This document shows positions 1-7,224 of a stretch of DNA of 32,817 bases, piece by piece. Where the stretch lies: the NCBI GenBank assembly GCA_964601355.1, contig CAZRNB010000019.1, positions 1-32,817 of the forward strand. The letters run 5' to 3'. Under the pieces are notes generated by a model, which made no database searches, was not told where the DNA came from, and saw nothing but the letters and a program-made list of their open reading frames with translations. The position numbers and the translations under genes are program-made. Numbering within the stretch: the first letter of the stretch is position 1; every line of letters begins with the position of its first letter. The stretch comes from CAZRNB01 sp964601355 (GTDB taxonomy: Bacteria > Planctomycetota > Phycisphaerae > Sedimentisphaerales > Anaerobacaceae).

Positions 1-102
1 CTACTCTTGCTCATATTCGAAATCCTTCATTCATCCTGACTTGATGCGTAACCGGTGCGGATTCGACGCATACGGTCAACGCAATCGTTAAGTTATTCTA
101 TA

Positions 103-510
103 CTAATCCGATGGGGACAGAAAGTACTGTCGAACTTTCGCCGCGATCTGATGATCAGTCATCTCGTCAACTGTTTCGATAGCTACTATACGTTCGCCGA
201 GTTTCTTGCTCTCAAGATGTTTTTTTAGCTCGCCTTTTGCCTCACCAGGACCAAATATCAGAATAGCTTCGGCATCACGAATACACGAAATTACCTCATT
301 GTAGTAACTGTTGAGATGTCCCGTAAACTCTCGTTGTTGGCGATCATCTGCCGTAATTTCCTGGGATCCATATGAAACCTTGGTGTGTGCAAAAGGTCGA
401 ATATGTTTTTCAATATTCGATTTTACCAGTTTTATTTCTTCCTCTTCGCCGGCAAGAAACACGACAACCGCCTTCCTATGGTCAATCCACAAACCTGCTT
501 TTCTTTTCAT
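103..510 (-). CDS. Small eRF1 domain-3/baeRF-like protein
   Basis: 135 aa, soluble. It opens with KAGLWIDHRKAVVV and ends in an alpha/beta region containing AEAILIFGPGEAKGELKKHL, a layout typical of the small bacterial proteins related to eRF1 domain 3 (baeRF or 'translational machinery' type). The length is that of a stand-alone domain. The IFGPGEAK segment (about residues 85-92) resembles the conserved loop of that fold. The ATG is preceded by GGAAAG at good spacing, which supports the start. The gene follows the permease on the same strand but is separated by 350 bp with a repeat tract, so it is probably transcribed alone. Its cellular role is unknown; a ribosome or stress link is only inferred from the fold. 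The family call rests on recalled sequence style. Confidence 0.6.
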   Translation of the reverse strand: MKRKAGLWIDHRKAVVVFLAGEEEEIKLVKSNIEKHIRPFAHTKVSYGSQEITADDRQQREFTGHLNSYYNEVISCIRDAEAILIFGPGEAKGELKKHLESKKLGERIVAIETVDEMTDHQIAAKVRQYFLSPSD

Positions 511-531
511 GGCTCTTTCCTTTGTCTATTA

Positions 532-864
532 GGCCCACCTAACTACTGATTATATGGTTTCCACATAATGTCAATCTCGTCGAGTGCATGTCACTCTGTC
601 TTCTTTGTATCCTCTGCGTATATCGTTTTATTCCACATCAAATTATGACCGTAGCCGGAACGGCGACGGCTAAACATAAAAACAAAAGATATTATGGTCG
701 GGATTGTCGGGAAAGGCAAGAAAAAAGTGCATAAGAACATAAGGTATAAGAGCATAAGTACATAAGTACACAAGTGCATGAAGCCTGCCCTGCCTGTCCG
801 GAGCAAGGCCGAGGGAAGTGAAATCGAAGGGTCAAGGGAATGGGCTCGTTGCTCAAAGCAAATC
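532..864. other. Intergenic gap with an octamer-like tandem tract
   Basis: 333 bp without a convincing gene. Positions 722-779 hold seven degenerate units of about 8 bp around the word ACATAAG (TGCATAAG, AACATAAG, GTATAAG, AGCATAAG, TACATAAG and relatives). The segment at about 785-812 (CCTGCCTGTCCGGAGCAAGG) looks like another dispersed intergenic repeat. A 102-residue minus-strand frame crosses the region, but it runs through the repeat and into the permease 3' end and is not protein-like. Confidence 0.6.
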
Positions 865-1899
865 TTATCTGGTGGCTTTTTTTGTGCTAAAAATAGCAAC
901 TGCTAAAACAGTCAAAAGCGCTATCGCTGAGATATGCCCCAAAACGGTCGGTCCCATCTGGTGCACATGGGTCTGCACAGATGAGCTAATTTCCGGAAAT
1001 ATTCTATCAAGTGTTAATCCCGCTCCCAGAGCACAAACCACAACCGAAAAAAGATAAACTATTGCAGTTCGCCACCCTAAAACCTTCCAAATCGTTGTAA
1101 TTCCGGCGGCATTGGTCGCAGGCCCGGTGATAAGAAATACAAGCGCAGCACCCGGGCTTAAACCTTTCGCTATCAAAGCCGCTGCTATCGGCACTGAAGC
1201 AGTCGCGCAGACATAAACAGGTATGCCAACCAGCATCATCACCACCATCGCAAAAATGCCGGTACCCAGCAGTTTTCCCGCAAAAAAGTCATCAGGGACT
1301 ATCACCGATATAATCGCAGCAATCACCAACCCCACCAACATAGCTTTGCCTATATCCCGCGGCAGCGTTACAAAACCATATTTTAAGCCCCTTATTAACC
1401 TGCCGGCTCCTTTTCCACCTGCACAACATTCATCCAAACATTCCGCCGGCGATGAATCCTCATCTTCTCCGCCTCTATCGAATATATCAACCAGGACGCC
1501 GCCTAAAAGGCCGGTTATAAGCGCCACCACCGGCCTAAAAACGGCAAATACAGGTCCCAAAAGACTCAAGGTAACAAAGATACTATCCACGCCGGTTTGT
1601 GGAGTGGACAGCAAAAACGATATTGTGGCCCCTTTGCTCGCACCATGTTTACGCAGAGACATTGAGACTGGAATAACGCTGCACGAGCACAAAGGAAGAG
1701 GAATACCAAAAAGTGACGCCTTTATTAACGGCCATATACCTCTGCCGCCAAGATGCCTTTCAATGAGTTTCTGCGATACAAGCACCGAAAGAATTCCAGC
1801 CATCAAAAAGCCAAACAACAAATAGGGTGACATTTCAGCCACGGTACCCCAGAAATCTTTAACCATCGCCACAACAAAATTAAATAGTTTAGAGTACAT
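865..1899 (-). CDS. SO_0444-type Cu/Zn efflux permease (DUF318/ArsP fold)
   Basis: 344 aa polytopic inner-membrane protein of the DUF318 permease family (PF03773; includes ArsP and the SO_0444 Cu/Zn efflux group). Visible marks are PLCSCSVIP (about 69-77), the central ITGPATNAAG (about 257-266) and VCATASVPIAAAL (about 230-242), with about eight to ten hydrophobic helices. A Cys-rich cytoplasmic-type loop CLDECC (154-159) and HVHQM near the C-terminus (311-315) are plausible metal ligands. These favour soft-metal export, but arsenic cannot be excluded. It lies last in the Rrf2-Hcp run, 86 bp downstream of the PLP enzyme, and that gap is filled by a heptamer tract. The tract occupies the space where a ribosome site should be, so the ATG at 1899 has no clear Shine-Dalgarno; the next Met (residue 12) is an alternative. 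Confidence 0.8.
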   Translation of the reverse strand: MYSKLFNFVVAMVKDFWGTVAEMSPYLLFGFLMAGILSVLVSQKLIERHLGGRGIWPLIKASLFGIPLPLCSCSVIPVSMSLRKHGASKGATISFLLSTPQTGVDSIFVTLSLLGPVFAVFRPVVALITGLLGGVLVDIFDRGGEDEDSSPAECLDECCAGGKGAGRLIRGLKYGFVTLPRDIGKAMLVGLVIAAIISVIVPDDFFAGKLLGTGIFAMVVMMLVGIPVYVCATASVPIAAALIAKGLSPGAALVFLITGPATNAAGITTIWKVLGWRTAIVYLFSVVVCALGAGLTLDRIFPEISSSVQTHVHQMGPTVLGHISAIALLTVLAVAIFSTKKATR

Positions 1900-1900
1900 T

Positions 1901-1983
1901 GTTCATTGTTCGTCGTTCATCGTTTGGAGTTCAAAGTTCGGAGTTGGAAACTTATAATTTCTGAACTACGAACAACGAACTAC
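1901..1983. repeat. GTTCNNN heptamer tract with an opposed arm
   Basis: Seven consecutive 7-bp units (1901-1949) follow the pattern GTTC plus three variable bases, with two units drifting at position 4. After 13 bp come three units of the complementary type, GAACTAC/GAACAAC (1963-1983), so the tract can fold back on itself. It fills the whole space between the PLP-enzyme stop and the permease ATG. See the finding on heptamer tracts. Confidence 0.85.
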
Positions 1984-1985
1984 CT

Positions 1986-3191
1986 TTAATGATTAAAACC
2001 CCGCTCAAGGTCATCAATTATGTCTTCGACGTCCTCAATCCCAACTGCGAGTCTGAAAAGCGTATCAGTGAGTCCCAATTTATAGCGCTCTTTTCTGGTG
2101 TAGTCATAATAGCTCACCAATGCCGGATGCGTTATCAGCGACTCCACGCCGCCGAGGCTCGGCCCGATGTAAATCAGCTTCAGAGCATCCAAAAAACGTT
2201 TGGCGTCCTTAAGACTGCCCTTTATCTCAAACGTCACAACCCCCCCGCCGCCGCTCATCTGCTCTTTTGCTACTTTATAGTGAGGATGGCTTTTGAGAAA
2301 AGGATAATAAACCCTTTTGACGCGAGGATGACCTTCAAGATACCCAGCGACTTTTAATGCACTTTCATTTTGGCATTTGACCCTCAAAGGAAACGTTTTA
2401 AGGCCTCGCAGAAGCAGATAACAGCAGTGAGGATCAATAAGGCCGCCCATTGACTTATGGAGGTTTCGTATCCTATCTACAAGCTCAGACCTGCCAAGCA
2501 CGGCGCCTGCCAGGATGTCGTTGTGCCCCGCGAGGTATTTTGTGCAGCTTTGCAGAACGAGGTCTATTCCAAATTCGAGAGGCCTTTGGTTTAGCGGAGT
2601 AGCAAAGGTGCTGTCTATAAGCGTTAATATCTTATGACTATCTGCAACCTTTTTAAGTCTAACAAGGTCAAAAATATTCAGGTAGGGATTAGTCGGCGAC
2701 TCTGAAAATATAAAACGCGTATTCTTTTTGACGGCACCTTCGAGAACCTCATAATCTCCAAACGGAACTATTGTGCACTCAACGCCAAATTGTTTCATAT
2801 AGGATTGGCAAAATTCGAGCGTCTTTTTGTAGCTGTCATCGGTTATAACAATATGGTCGCCGGATTGAACCAATGTAAGAATGGTCGTAGTTATTGCGCT
2901 CATTCCGGAGGTAAAAACAACACAATCTTCAGCGCCTTCGAGGTTTGCCAGACGCTTCTCGGCAATCTTGGCAGTCGGGTTGCCGTATCTGCCGTACTCA
3001 AAATGCTCTTTCCCTTTCTTGGTGTAATCCTCGATATGCTTGGAATTCTGAAACGTAAATGTGGAAGTCTGAATAATAGGAGTTGTTAGAGAATCAGCGT
3101 ATTTCTGCCTCGGCTCACCTGCATGTATTGCCCTGGTGGACAAAGATCGAGCACAACCAGCACGCTCCTTTTTCCTGGAGGATTTAGCCAT
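1986..3191 (-). CDS. Cys/Met-metabolism PLP enzyme (cystathionine gamma-synthase/lyase family)
   Basis: 401 aa cytosolic fold-type I PLP enzyme of the trans-sulfuration family. The Schiff-base lysine is K218 in SCTKYLAGH. YGRYGNPT (66-73) and FTSGMSAI (93-100) are the usual phosphate and cofactor loops. SESPTNPYL and LIDSTFATPL (D193) hold the pyridine-ring site, and the C-terminal SLGGVESLITHPA is also canonical. The full domain is present at normal length. Whether it is a gamma-synthase, gamma-lyase or beta-lyase, or uses O-acetylhomoserine, cannot be settled from motifs, so no symbol is given. AAGGAAT lies before the ATG. It begins 42 bp after the ferredoxin-like gene and is probably cotranscribed with hcp. 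Sulfur-amino-acid enzymes next to Fe-S proteins would fit sulfide or cysteine supply, which is inference. Confidence 0.85.
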   Translation of the reverse strand: MAKSSRKKERAGCARSLSTRAIHAGEPRQKYADSLTTPIIQTSTFTFQNSKHIEDYTKKGKEHFEYGRYGNPTAKIAEKRLANLEGAEDCVVFTSGMSAITTTILTLVQSGDHIVITDDSYKKTLEFCQSYMKQFGVECTIVPFGDYEVLEGAVKKNTRFIFSESPTNPYLNIFDLVRLKKVADSHKILTLIDSTFATPLNQRPLEFGIDLVLQSCTKYLAGHNDILAGAVLGRSELVDRIRNLHKSMGGLIDPHCCYLLLRGLKTFPLRVKCQNESALKVAGYLEGHPRVKRVYYPFLKSHPHYKVAKEQMSGGGGVVTFEIKGSLKDAKRFLDALKLIYIGPSLGGVESLITHPALVSYYDYTRKERYKLGLTDTLFRLAVGIEDVEDIIDDLERGFNH

Positions 3192-3233
3192 CGTTTATTC
3201 CTTACTCAAAAAACTGTTACTCCAAATCAGGTA

Positions 3234-3962
3234 TCAAGCTCTTACCGTTTCAATCCGGCTTATATTACCCTGCAAATCAATTGTAACATCTTCAAAGCAC
3301 ATTTCAATTTTGTTTTTTGAAATAGCTTTTCGTGCAATTTGAGTAAGTCCATGGCAGCAAGGCACCTCTATATGAATAACCGTAAGGCTATTGAGCTTGT
3401 TAGCTCGCAGTATAGCTGCCAGCTTCTCAATATAAAACTCGACATCATCGAGCTTTGGACAACCTACAACAACGCTATGGCCTTTCAGGAACCTGTTATG
3501 AAAATCACCCATTGCAAAGGGCACACAATCCGCAACCAACAATAAATCAGCATTAGCAAAATATGATGCATTAGGTGAGACAAGTCTTAACTGAACCGGC
3601 CAATGCCTAAGCTGTGACGGAACCTCACCAGGCTGGTTATTGGCCACATCATGTCTTTGTCTCAGGTCTTTTGCCATCATTCCCGGGCATACAAAGCCGG
3701 TTTGCATTTGAGCCTTTTCTTCTTTTTCCAGATGCTCTTTGGCTGCCTGTTCGTCGAATTCAGCCGCCTCTCGCTGCTCAATTATTATTGCACCTTGTGG
3801 ACAATGCCCGATACAAGCACCCAGGCCATCACAATAAATTTCACTAACCAGTTTGGCCTTGCCGTTGATTAACTTAATAGCACCTTCAGCACAGGCATTA
3901 ACACACAGACCGCAGCCTGTGCATTTAGACTCATCAATTTTCACAATGTTTCGCAGAACCAT
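3234..3962 (-). CDS. Ferredoxin-like 4Fe-4S protein, Hcp partner
   Basis: 242 aa from the chosen start (MVLRNIVKIDESKC). The N-terminal half has the classical motif CTGCGLCVNAC followed by a second, altered motif CDGLGACIGHCPQGAI, a form typical of this ferredoxin-like family, so two [4Fe-4S] clusters are likely. A charged linker follows. The C-terminal half contains NADLLLVADCVPFAMGDF, VVGCPKLDD and VPCCHGL; its Cys residues could bind another metal, and its function is not known to me. The frame is open further upstream, but AAGAGGG sits just before this ATG and the upstream codons run towards a structured repeat (3986-4096). It lies between hcp and the PLP enzyme on the same strand and is a plausible electron donor or partner for Hcp. 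Confidence 0.8.
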   Translation of the reverse strand: MVLRNIVKIDESKCTGCGLCVNACAEGAIKLINGKAKLVSEIYCDGLGACIGHCPQGAIIIEQREAAEFDEQAAKEHLEKEEKAQMQTGFVCPGMMAKDLRQRHDVANNQPGEVPSQLRHWPVQLRLVSPNASYFANADLLLVADCVPFAMGDFHNRFLKGHSVVVGCPKLDDVEFYIEKLAAILRANKLNSLTVIHIEVPCCHGLTQIARKAISKNKIEMCFEDVTIDLQGNISRIETVRA

Positions 3963-3985
3963 TCTGTCCCTCTTCGTAGACATGA

Positions 3986-4096
3986 CCATCCCCAAGCTTG
4001 GACTCCGCTCCGCGGCAGTCCTTCGCTTGAGACTGCCACACGTTCTTTGCCAGATGCTTTTTGTGGCATCCTCAGAGCCGTAGTCTTTGGGGATGG
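3986..4096. repeat. Three-stem (cloverleaf-like) structured element
   Basis: An outer perfect 10-bp stem (CCATCCCCAA at 3986-3995 with TTGGGGATGG at 4087-4096) encloses two hairpins: GGCAGTC/GACTGCC (4014-4020/4031-4037) and TGCCA/TGGCA (4048-4052/4064-4068). It occupies most of the gap between the hcp stop and the ferredoxin-like gene, ending 24 bp upstream of that ATG on the transcribed strand. It could be a dispersed structured repeat or an RNA leader, and sequence alone does not decide. Confidence 0.65.
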
Positions 4097-4129
4097 CTTC
4101 TTACGAGCTAAACACGTTTGTTAGTTTTT

Positions 4130-5779
4130 TTATGACATTAGCATCTCTGCCAAATCATTATCGACATTACCAATCGGTATTATGTTGAACTTATCCACAA
4201 GTATATTTAATACAACTGGTCTAATAAATGCCGGCAGGCTCGGCCCAATGCGAATATTTTTAATGCCGAGGTGCAGCAGCGTCAGCAAAATCGCCACTGC
4301 CTTCTGCTCAAACCACGAGAGAACCAACGAAAGCGGCAGGTCATTTACGCTGCAATTGAATGCTCCCGCCAATGCAGTAGCAATTTGAATCGCTGAGTAA
4401 GCATCGTTACACTGCCCGCAATCGAGCAGCCTCGGGATTCCATCGATTTGACCAAATTCGAGCTTATTAAACCGGTACTTGCCGCAAGCCAGCGTCAAAA
4501 TCACACAATCCTTTGGCACCTTCTGGGCAAATTCTGTGTAGTAATTTCGGCCTAGCTTTGCGCCGTCACAGCCGCCGATAAGGAAAAAGTGCCGGATTTT
4601 GCCTTGCTTGACCAGCTCGATTACCTTTCCCGCGACGTTCATTACCGCATTATGTGCAAATCCGGTCATAATATATTTTTCGGGAGCATCCTCTGTAAAT
4701 CCGGGCTCAGCCAACGCCGCCTTAATCACCGGCTTGAAATCGCGATTCGAAATGTGCCTGACACCCTCCCAACCAACAATGCCGGAGGTGAAAATTCTGT
4801 GCTTGTAGCTGTCCTTTGGCTTTTGCAGACAATTTGTAGTCATAAGTATTGCACCTGGGAACTCTTCAAATTCCTTCCGCTGCTCCTGCCAGGGACCACC
4901 ATAATTACCTACTAAGTGCTTATGCTTTTTAAGCCTCGGATAAGCATTACATGACAGCATTTCACCATGAGTATAAACATTTATTCCTTTGCCTTCGGTC
5001 TGTTTCAGCAATTCCTCTAAATCCTTTAAATCATGTCCCGAGACAGCTATACATTTGCCTTTCACGGGGCTTATTCGCACTTTTGTCGGTTCAGGGTGTC
5101 CATACGCTTCGGTGTTGGCCGAATCCAGCAGCTCCATTGCTTTAAGATTTATCTGACCGCATTTAATCGCTCTCTGCAACAATTCATCTGCATTGGCTGG
5201 ACCTTCGGTGAGATAATTTAACATCTCATGAAATTGAGCATAAAGCTCATTATCTTCCTTGCCCAGTATCTGAGCGTGGTCAGCATAAGCCGCCGCACCT
5301 TTAAGGCCATAAAAAATTAACTCCTGCAAGCTGGCAACATCGTCGCCGAGCTTATCTATTCGCTTTTGAATCGACACCGACTCGCCCTCGCGAATCATTT
5401 CGTCAAGATCATCCAGACCTTCCCACCAGGCAATGGGACAATTTAAAACCTCAGGTTTCCGCCCCGCTTTTTTCTGTGCATCCTTATACAGCTTTTTGGC
5501 CTTATTCTTTATCTCAATCGCCTGTCTAATGAGCTGCATGAATCTGCCAGAGTCGAAATTTACATTAGTAAGGGTGCTAAAAAGTGCTTCTACCATAAAT
5601 ACATCGATGCGTCTGTCCCTTGCACCGAGCTTATATGCCCTGTGTGCATATCGTGAAATATCCTTTACAGCATAGATCGATAAATCCTGCAGAGCCGCCG
5701 TCTGTGGCTCTTTTCCGCAAACACCTTGGACTGTGCATCCCGTTCCTTTTGCCGTTTGCTCGCACTGGTAACAAAACAT
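4130..5779 (-). CDS. hcp: Hydroxylamine reductase / hybrid cluster protein
   Basis: 549 aa, the usual Hcp length. The N-terminus MFCYQCEQTAKGTGC with C3, C6, C15 and C21 supplies the Fe-S cubane ligands. Hybrid-cluster ligand regions are seen in order: YTHGEML (His/Glu), TTNCLQKP, LIGGCDGAK, LACGKYRFN and a downstream conserved Glu region. Hcp acts in the cytoplasm of anaerobes in NO and hydroxylamine detoxification and in protein S-nitrosylation chemistry (family knowledge). GGAG lies about 9 bases before the ATG. It sits 99 bp downstream of the Cys-rich small protein and 1.2 kb from the Rrf2 regulator, which suggests Rrf2/NO control as for hcp genes elsewhere, although no operator was seen directly in front of hcp. 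It is followed by a structured element and a ferredoxin-like partner. Confidence 0.95.
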   Translation of the reverse strand: MFCYQCEQTAKGTGCTVQGVCGKEPQTAALQDLSIYAVKDISRYAHRAYKLGARDRRIDVFMVEALFSTLTNVNFDSGRFMQLIRQAIEIKNKAKKLYKDAQKKAGRKPEVLNCPIAWWEGLDDLDEMIREGESVSIQKRIDKLGDDVASLQELIFYGLKGAAAYADHAQILGKEDNELYAQFHEMLNYLTEGPANADELLQRAIKCGQINLKAMELLDSANTEAYGHPEPTKVRISPVKGKCIAVSGHDLKDLEELLKQTEGKGINVYTHGEMLSCNAYPRLKKHKHLVGNYGGPWQEQRKEFEEFPGAILMTTNCLQKPKDSYKHRIFTSGIVGWEGVRHISNRDFKPVIKAALAEPGFTEDAPEKYIMTGFAHNAVMNVAGKVIELVKQGKIRHFFLIGGCDGAKLGRNYYTEFAQKVPKDCVILTLACGKYRFNKLEFGQIDGIPRLLDCGQCNDAYSAIQIATALAGAFNCSVNDLPLSLVLSWFEQKAVAILLTLLHLGIKNIRIGPSLPAFIRPVVLNILVDKFNIIPIGNVDNDLAEMLMS

Positions 5780-5825
5780 AATCAGTAATCTCCATTTGAC
5801 TTACTTTTAATTTTTGGTTCTTTGC

Positions 5826-5919
5826 AAAGAGTAGTCAGGAGACAGGGGTCGGGGATCAGGGAAACTAAAAACTCATAACTATCTTCTGTCTTCTGTATTC
5901 TGTCTCCTGTCTCTTCGCT
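5826..5919. repeat. CTGTNNN heptamer tract
   Basis: Positions 5883-5917 are five 7-bp units of CTTCTGT type with single changes (CTTCTGT twice, then ATTCTGT, CTCCTGT, CTCTTCG). A second short stretch at about 5830-5860 has the GGATCAG-like word also found, inverted, near 13.8 kb. The 3' end of the Cys-rich small protein reads into it. Confidence 0.8.
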
Positions 5920-6136
5920 TTTCGGTAGTCGCTCCCATACACTGTTTTGCATACTGACACCACTGGGCACAGCCGAGGTCTATCTTTGGATTGACTACTA
6001 TCTGGCCACACTTACGACATTTTAATTTCGGCTCATCCTTAAAGAACTCTATTGGCTGGCCGCAGCCGGGACATTGCACTTCAAAAATATCTTCCGGCTT
6101 CCAAAACCTCTGGTCTTGTCCTGGGCATCTGAACAT
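5879..6136 (-). CDS. Small Cys-rich zinc/Fe-S ribbon protein with a repeat-derived tail
   Basis: 85 aa. CPGCG (22-26) and CRKCG (40-44) form a zinc-ribbon-like CxxC pair, followed by LGCAQWCQYAKQC (Cx3Cx4C), so at least eight cysteines are available for Zn or Fe-S. The same core is familiar from small proteins next to redox genes in anaerobes and from N-termini of some HD-domain proteins (recalled). The core ends at about residue 68. The last 17 residues (TTEKRRDRRQNTEDRR and neighbours) are translated from a CTTCTGT heptamer tract and are probably not original. It lies between the cupin and hcp on the same strand. Its role is unknown; redox sensing or cluster handling is inference. Confidence 0.7.
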   Translation of the reverse strand: MFRCPGQDQRFWKPEDIFEVQCPGCGQPIEFFKDEPKLKCRKCGQIVVNPKIDLGCAQWCQYAKQCMGATTEKRRDRRQNTEDRR

Positions 6137-6182
6137 CGATTCTTTCCCATTTTCAGACTAAATAAAATATAACGATATTTAG

Positions 6183-6201
6183 CCCCCAGTTTTACTGGGG
6201 G
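6183..6201. terminator. 8-bp stem-loop downstream of the Rrf2-cupin pair
   Basis: CCCCCAGT and ACTGGGGG pair perfectly around a TTT loop, 32 bp past the cupin stop on the transcribed (minus) side. No U-run follows in that direction, so it may be a processing or attenuation hairpin rather than a clean Rho-independent terminator. Confidence 0.4.
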
Positions 6202-6232
6202 TTCTTACCAGGTTTTACCGGGGTTTACGCTA

Positions 6233-6583
6233 TCACGCACGAATCATTATCAGTAACATCTTAAATTTTTCCTGTGCGATAACCGCATGTGGAATGTTGG
6301 CCGGCATTATAATAATCTGGCCGGATGTAACCTCAATATCTTTTCCGCCTATCGTAAGGCGTGCCCTTCCATCAATAACCTGAACGATCGCATCGTAAGG
6401 CGCCGTATGCTCACTTAACTTTTGGCCTATATCAAAGGCAAAAAGGGTAACCGTCCCAACCGGCTTATCTAATATGGTCTTACTGACAATCGAATCTGTC
6501 GAGTAATCTATCAATTGCTGCAAATTTTGTGACTTACCCACACATGCCTGTAATACGCTCGTTTTACGTTCTCCTCGGCTCAT
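6233..6583 (-). CDS. Cupin domain protein
   Basis: 116 aa single-domain cupin. The first motif region is SEHTAPYDAIVQVIDGRARLTIGG (about 57-80) and the second is GQIIIMPANIPHAVIA (about 88-103), with H58 and H99 plausible metal ligands. A short N-terminal helix contains C14. The start ATG overlaps the Rrf2 stop codon (ATGA), so the two are translationally coupled, and AAGGGA lies upstream within rrf2. Small cupins beside Rrf2 regulators and hcp recur in anaerobes; a sensor or scavenging role is plausible but unproven. The ligand and reaction cannot be predicted. Confidence 0.8.
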   Translation of the reverse strand: MSRGERKTSVLQACVGKSQNLQQLIDYSTDSIVSKTILDKPVGTVTLFAFDIGQKLSEHTAPYDAIVQVIDGRARLTIGGKDIEVTSGQIIIMPANIPHAVIAQEKFKMLLIMIRA

Positions 6584-7029
6584 TTCTTTGTTCCCTTATC
6601 GTGCTTATCTTTACTTCTTGATCCTCTTGTCTTTATCATTTCATCAAGTGTGACACTGTCAAGATAGCTATTTATGGACTTTTCAAGTTCTGCCAGCTTG
6701 CTCCTTATCTTGCATTTCTTCTGATATGGACAAATACCCTTACCGGACAGGCATTTATTTAGCCTTATTGGGCCCTGAATTGCCTCTATTACTTCCAATA
6801 AACTTATACTTACAAGGTCTTTACTCAGCTTAAATCCACCTTTAGACCCCATGCAGCTTTCCACTAATTTGGCAATATGGAGCTTGTGCATCAGCTTGCA
6901 CACGAGCTGGTAAGGAGCCTGGCCCTGCTGCGCCAATTCCTTACTCGATACCGGCTTATTCCCACAGTGCTTGGCCAATCTTAGCATTGCACGCAGCGCA
7001 TAATCTGTATTACGTCTTACTACTTCCAT
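6580..7029 (-). CDS. Rrf2-family Fe-S transcriptional regulator (IscR/NsrR-like)
   Basis: 149 aa. A winged helix-turn-helix fills the N-terminal half: NTDYALRAMLRLAKH, SSKELAQQ and KLVESCMGSKGGFKLSK, the recognition wing typical of Rrf2. Three cysteines, C93, C100 and C106 (CLSGKGICPYQKKC), occupy the Fe-S ligand position of IscR and NsrR; the first spacing is six residues rather than the usual five. A charged tail follows. Cluster-bound regulators of this type sense NO, O2 or Fe-S status. Its promoter contains a perfect palindrome, so it likely autoregulates, and the linked cupin, Cys-rich protein and hcp are the obvious further targets (inference). Confidence 0.88.
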   Translation of the reverse strand: MEVVRRNTDYALRAMLRLAKHCGNKPVSSKELAQQGQAPYQLVCKLMHKLHIAKLVESCMGSKGGFKLSKDLVSISLLEVIEAIQGPIRLNKCLSGKGICPYQKKCKIRSKLAELEKSINSYLDSVTLDEMIKTRGSRSKDKHDKGTKK

Positions 7030-7049
7030 CTTCCAACTGGCTCCAAACT

Positions 7050-7098
7050 ATTATATAATATATATGACTAAATTAGTCCTATTTGTTCGCATTGTCAA
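7050..7098 (-). promoter_or_regulatory. Rrf2 promoter with IscR type-1-like operator
   Basis: On the minus strand TTGACA (7098-7093) lies 17 bp from TAATTT (7075-7070). A second reading is GACTAA (7078-7073), 17 bp from TATAAT (7055-7050). The perfect palindrome GACTAAATTAGTC (7066-7078) covers the -10 of the first and the -35 of the second. It fits GACTRWWWYAGTC, the core of the Escherichia coli IscR type-1 site as I recall it. Repression by the adjacent Rrf2 protein is the natural reading. Confidence 0.6.
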
Positions 7099-7176
7099 CG
7101 GAAAAAATAAATATTTTTTGTAACCGGTCGTTTGCAGATAGAACTGGAGACTAATTATGGGAACTGAACGCGTATT

Positions 7177-7204
7177 GTCATGTCGAGCGAAGTCGAGACA
7201 TCTG
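7177..7204. repeat. Palindromic intergenic repeat (TCATGTCGAGCGAAGTCGAG type)
   Basis: A short dispersed palindrome: GTCTCGACTTCGCTCGACAT read on the opposite strand. A degraded relative lies on the other side of the GIY-YIG gene at about 7551-7588 (TTTCTCGACT ... GCTCGAAATGACA) and another fragment at 7623-7634. Such REP-like words are frequent in intergenic DNA of this window. Confidence 0.6.
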
Positions 7205-7224
7205 CATTGTATGCGATGTTAATC

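Noticed and set aside
591..899. 102-residue minus-strand frame
   Set aside because: It reads through the CATAAG tract and other repeat DNA and overlaps the permease end in another frame; composition is not protein-like.
1223..1825. 200-residue frame antisense to the permease
   Set aside because: Low-complexity Pro/Ser/Thr-rich shadow of a clear membrane-protein gene.
3192..3233. SAM riboswitch in front of the trans-sulfuration enzyme
   Set aside because: The gap to the upstream gene is only 42 bp, too short for a SAM aptamer.
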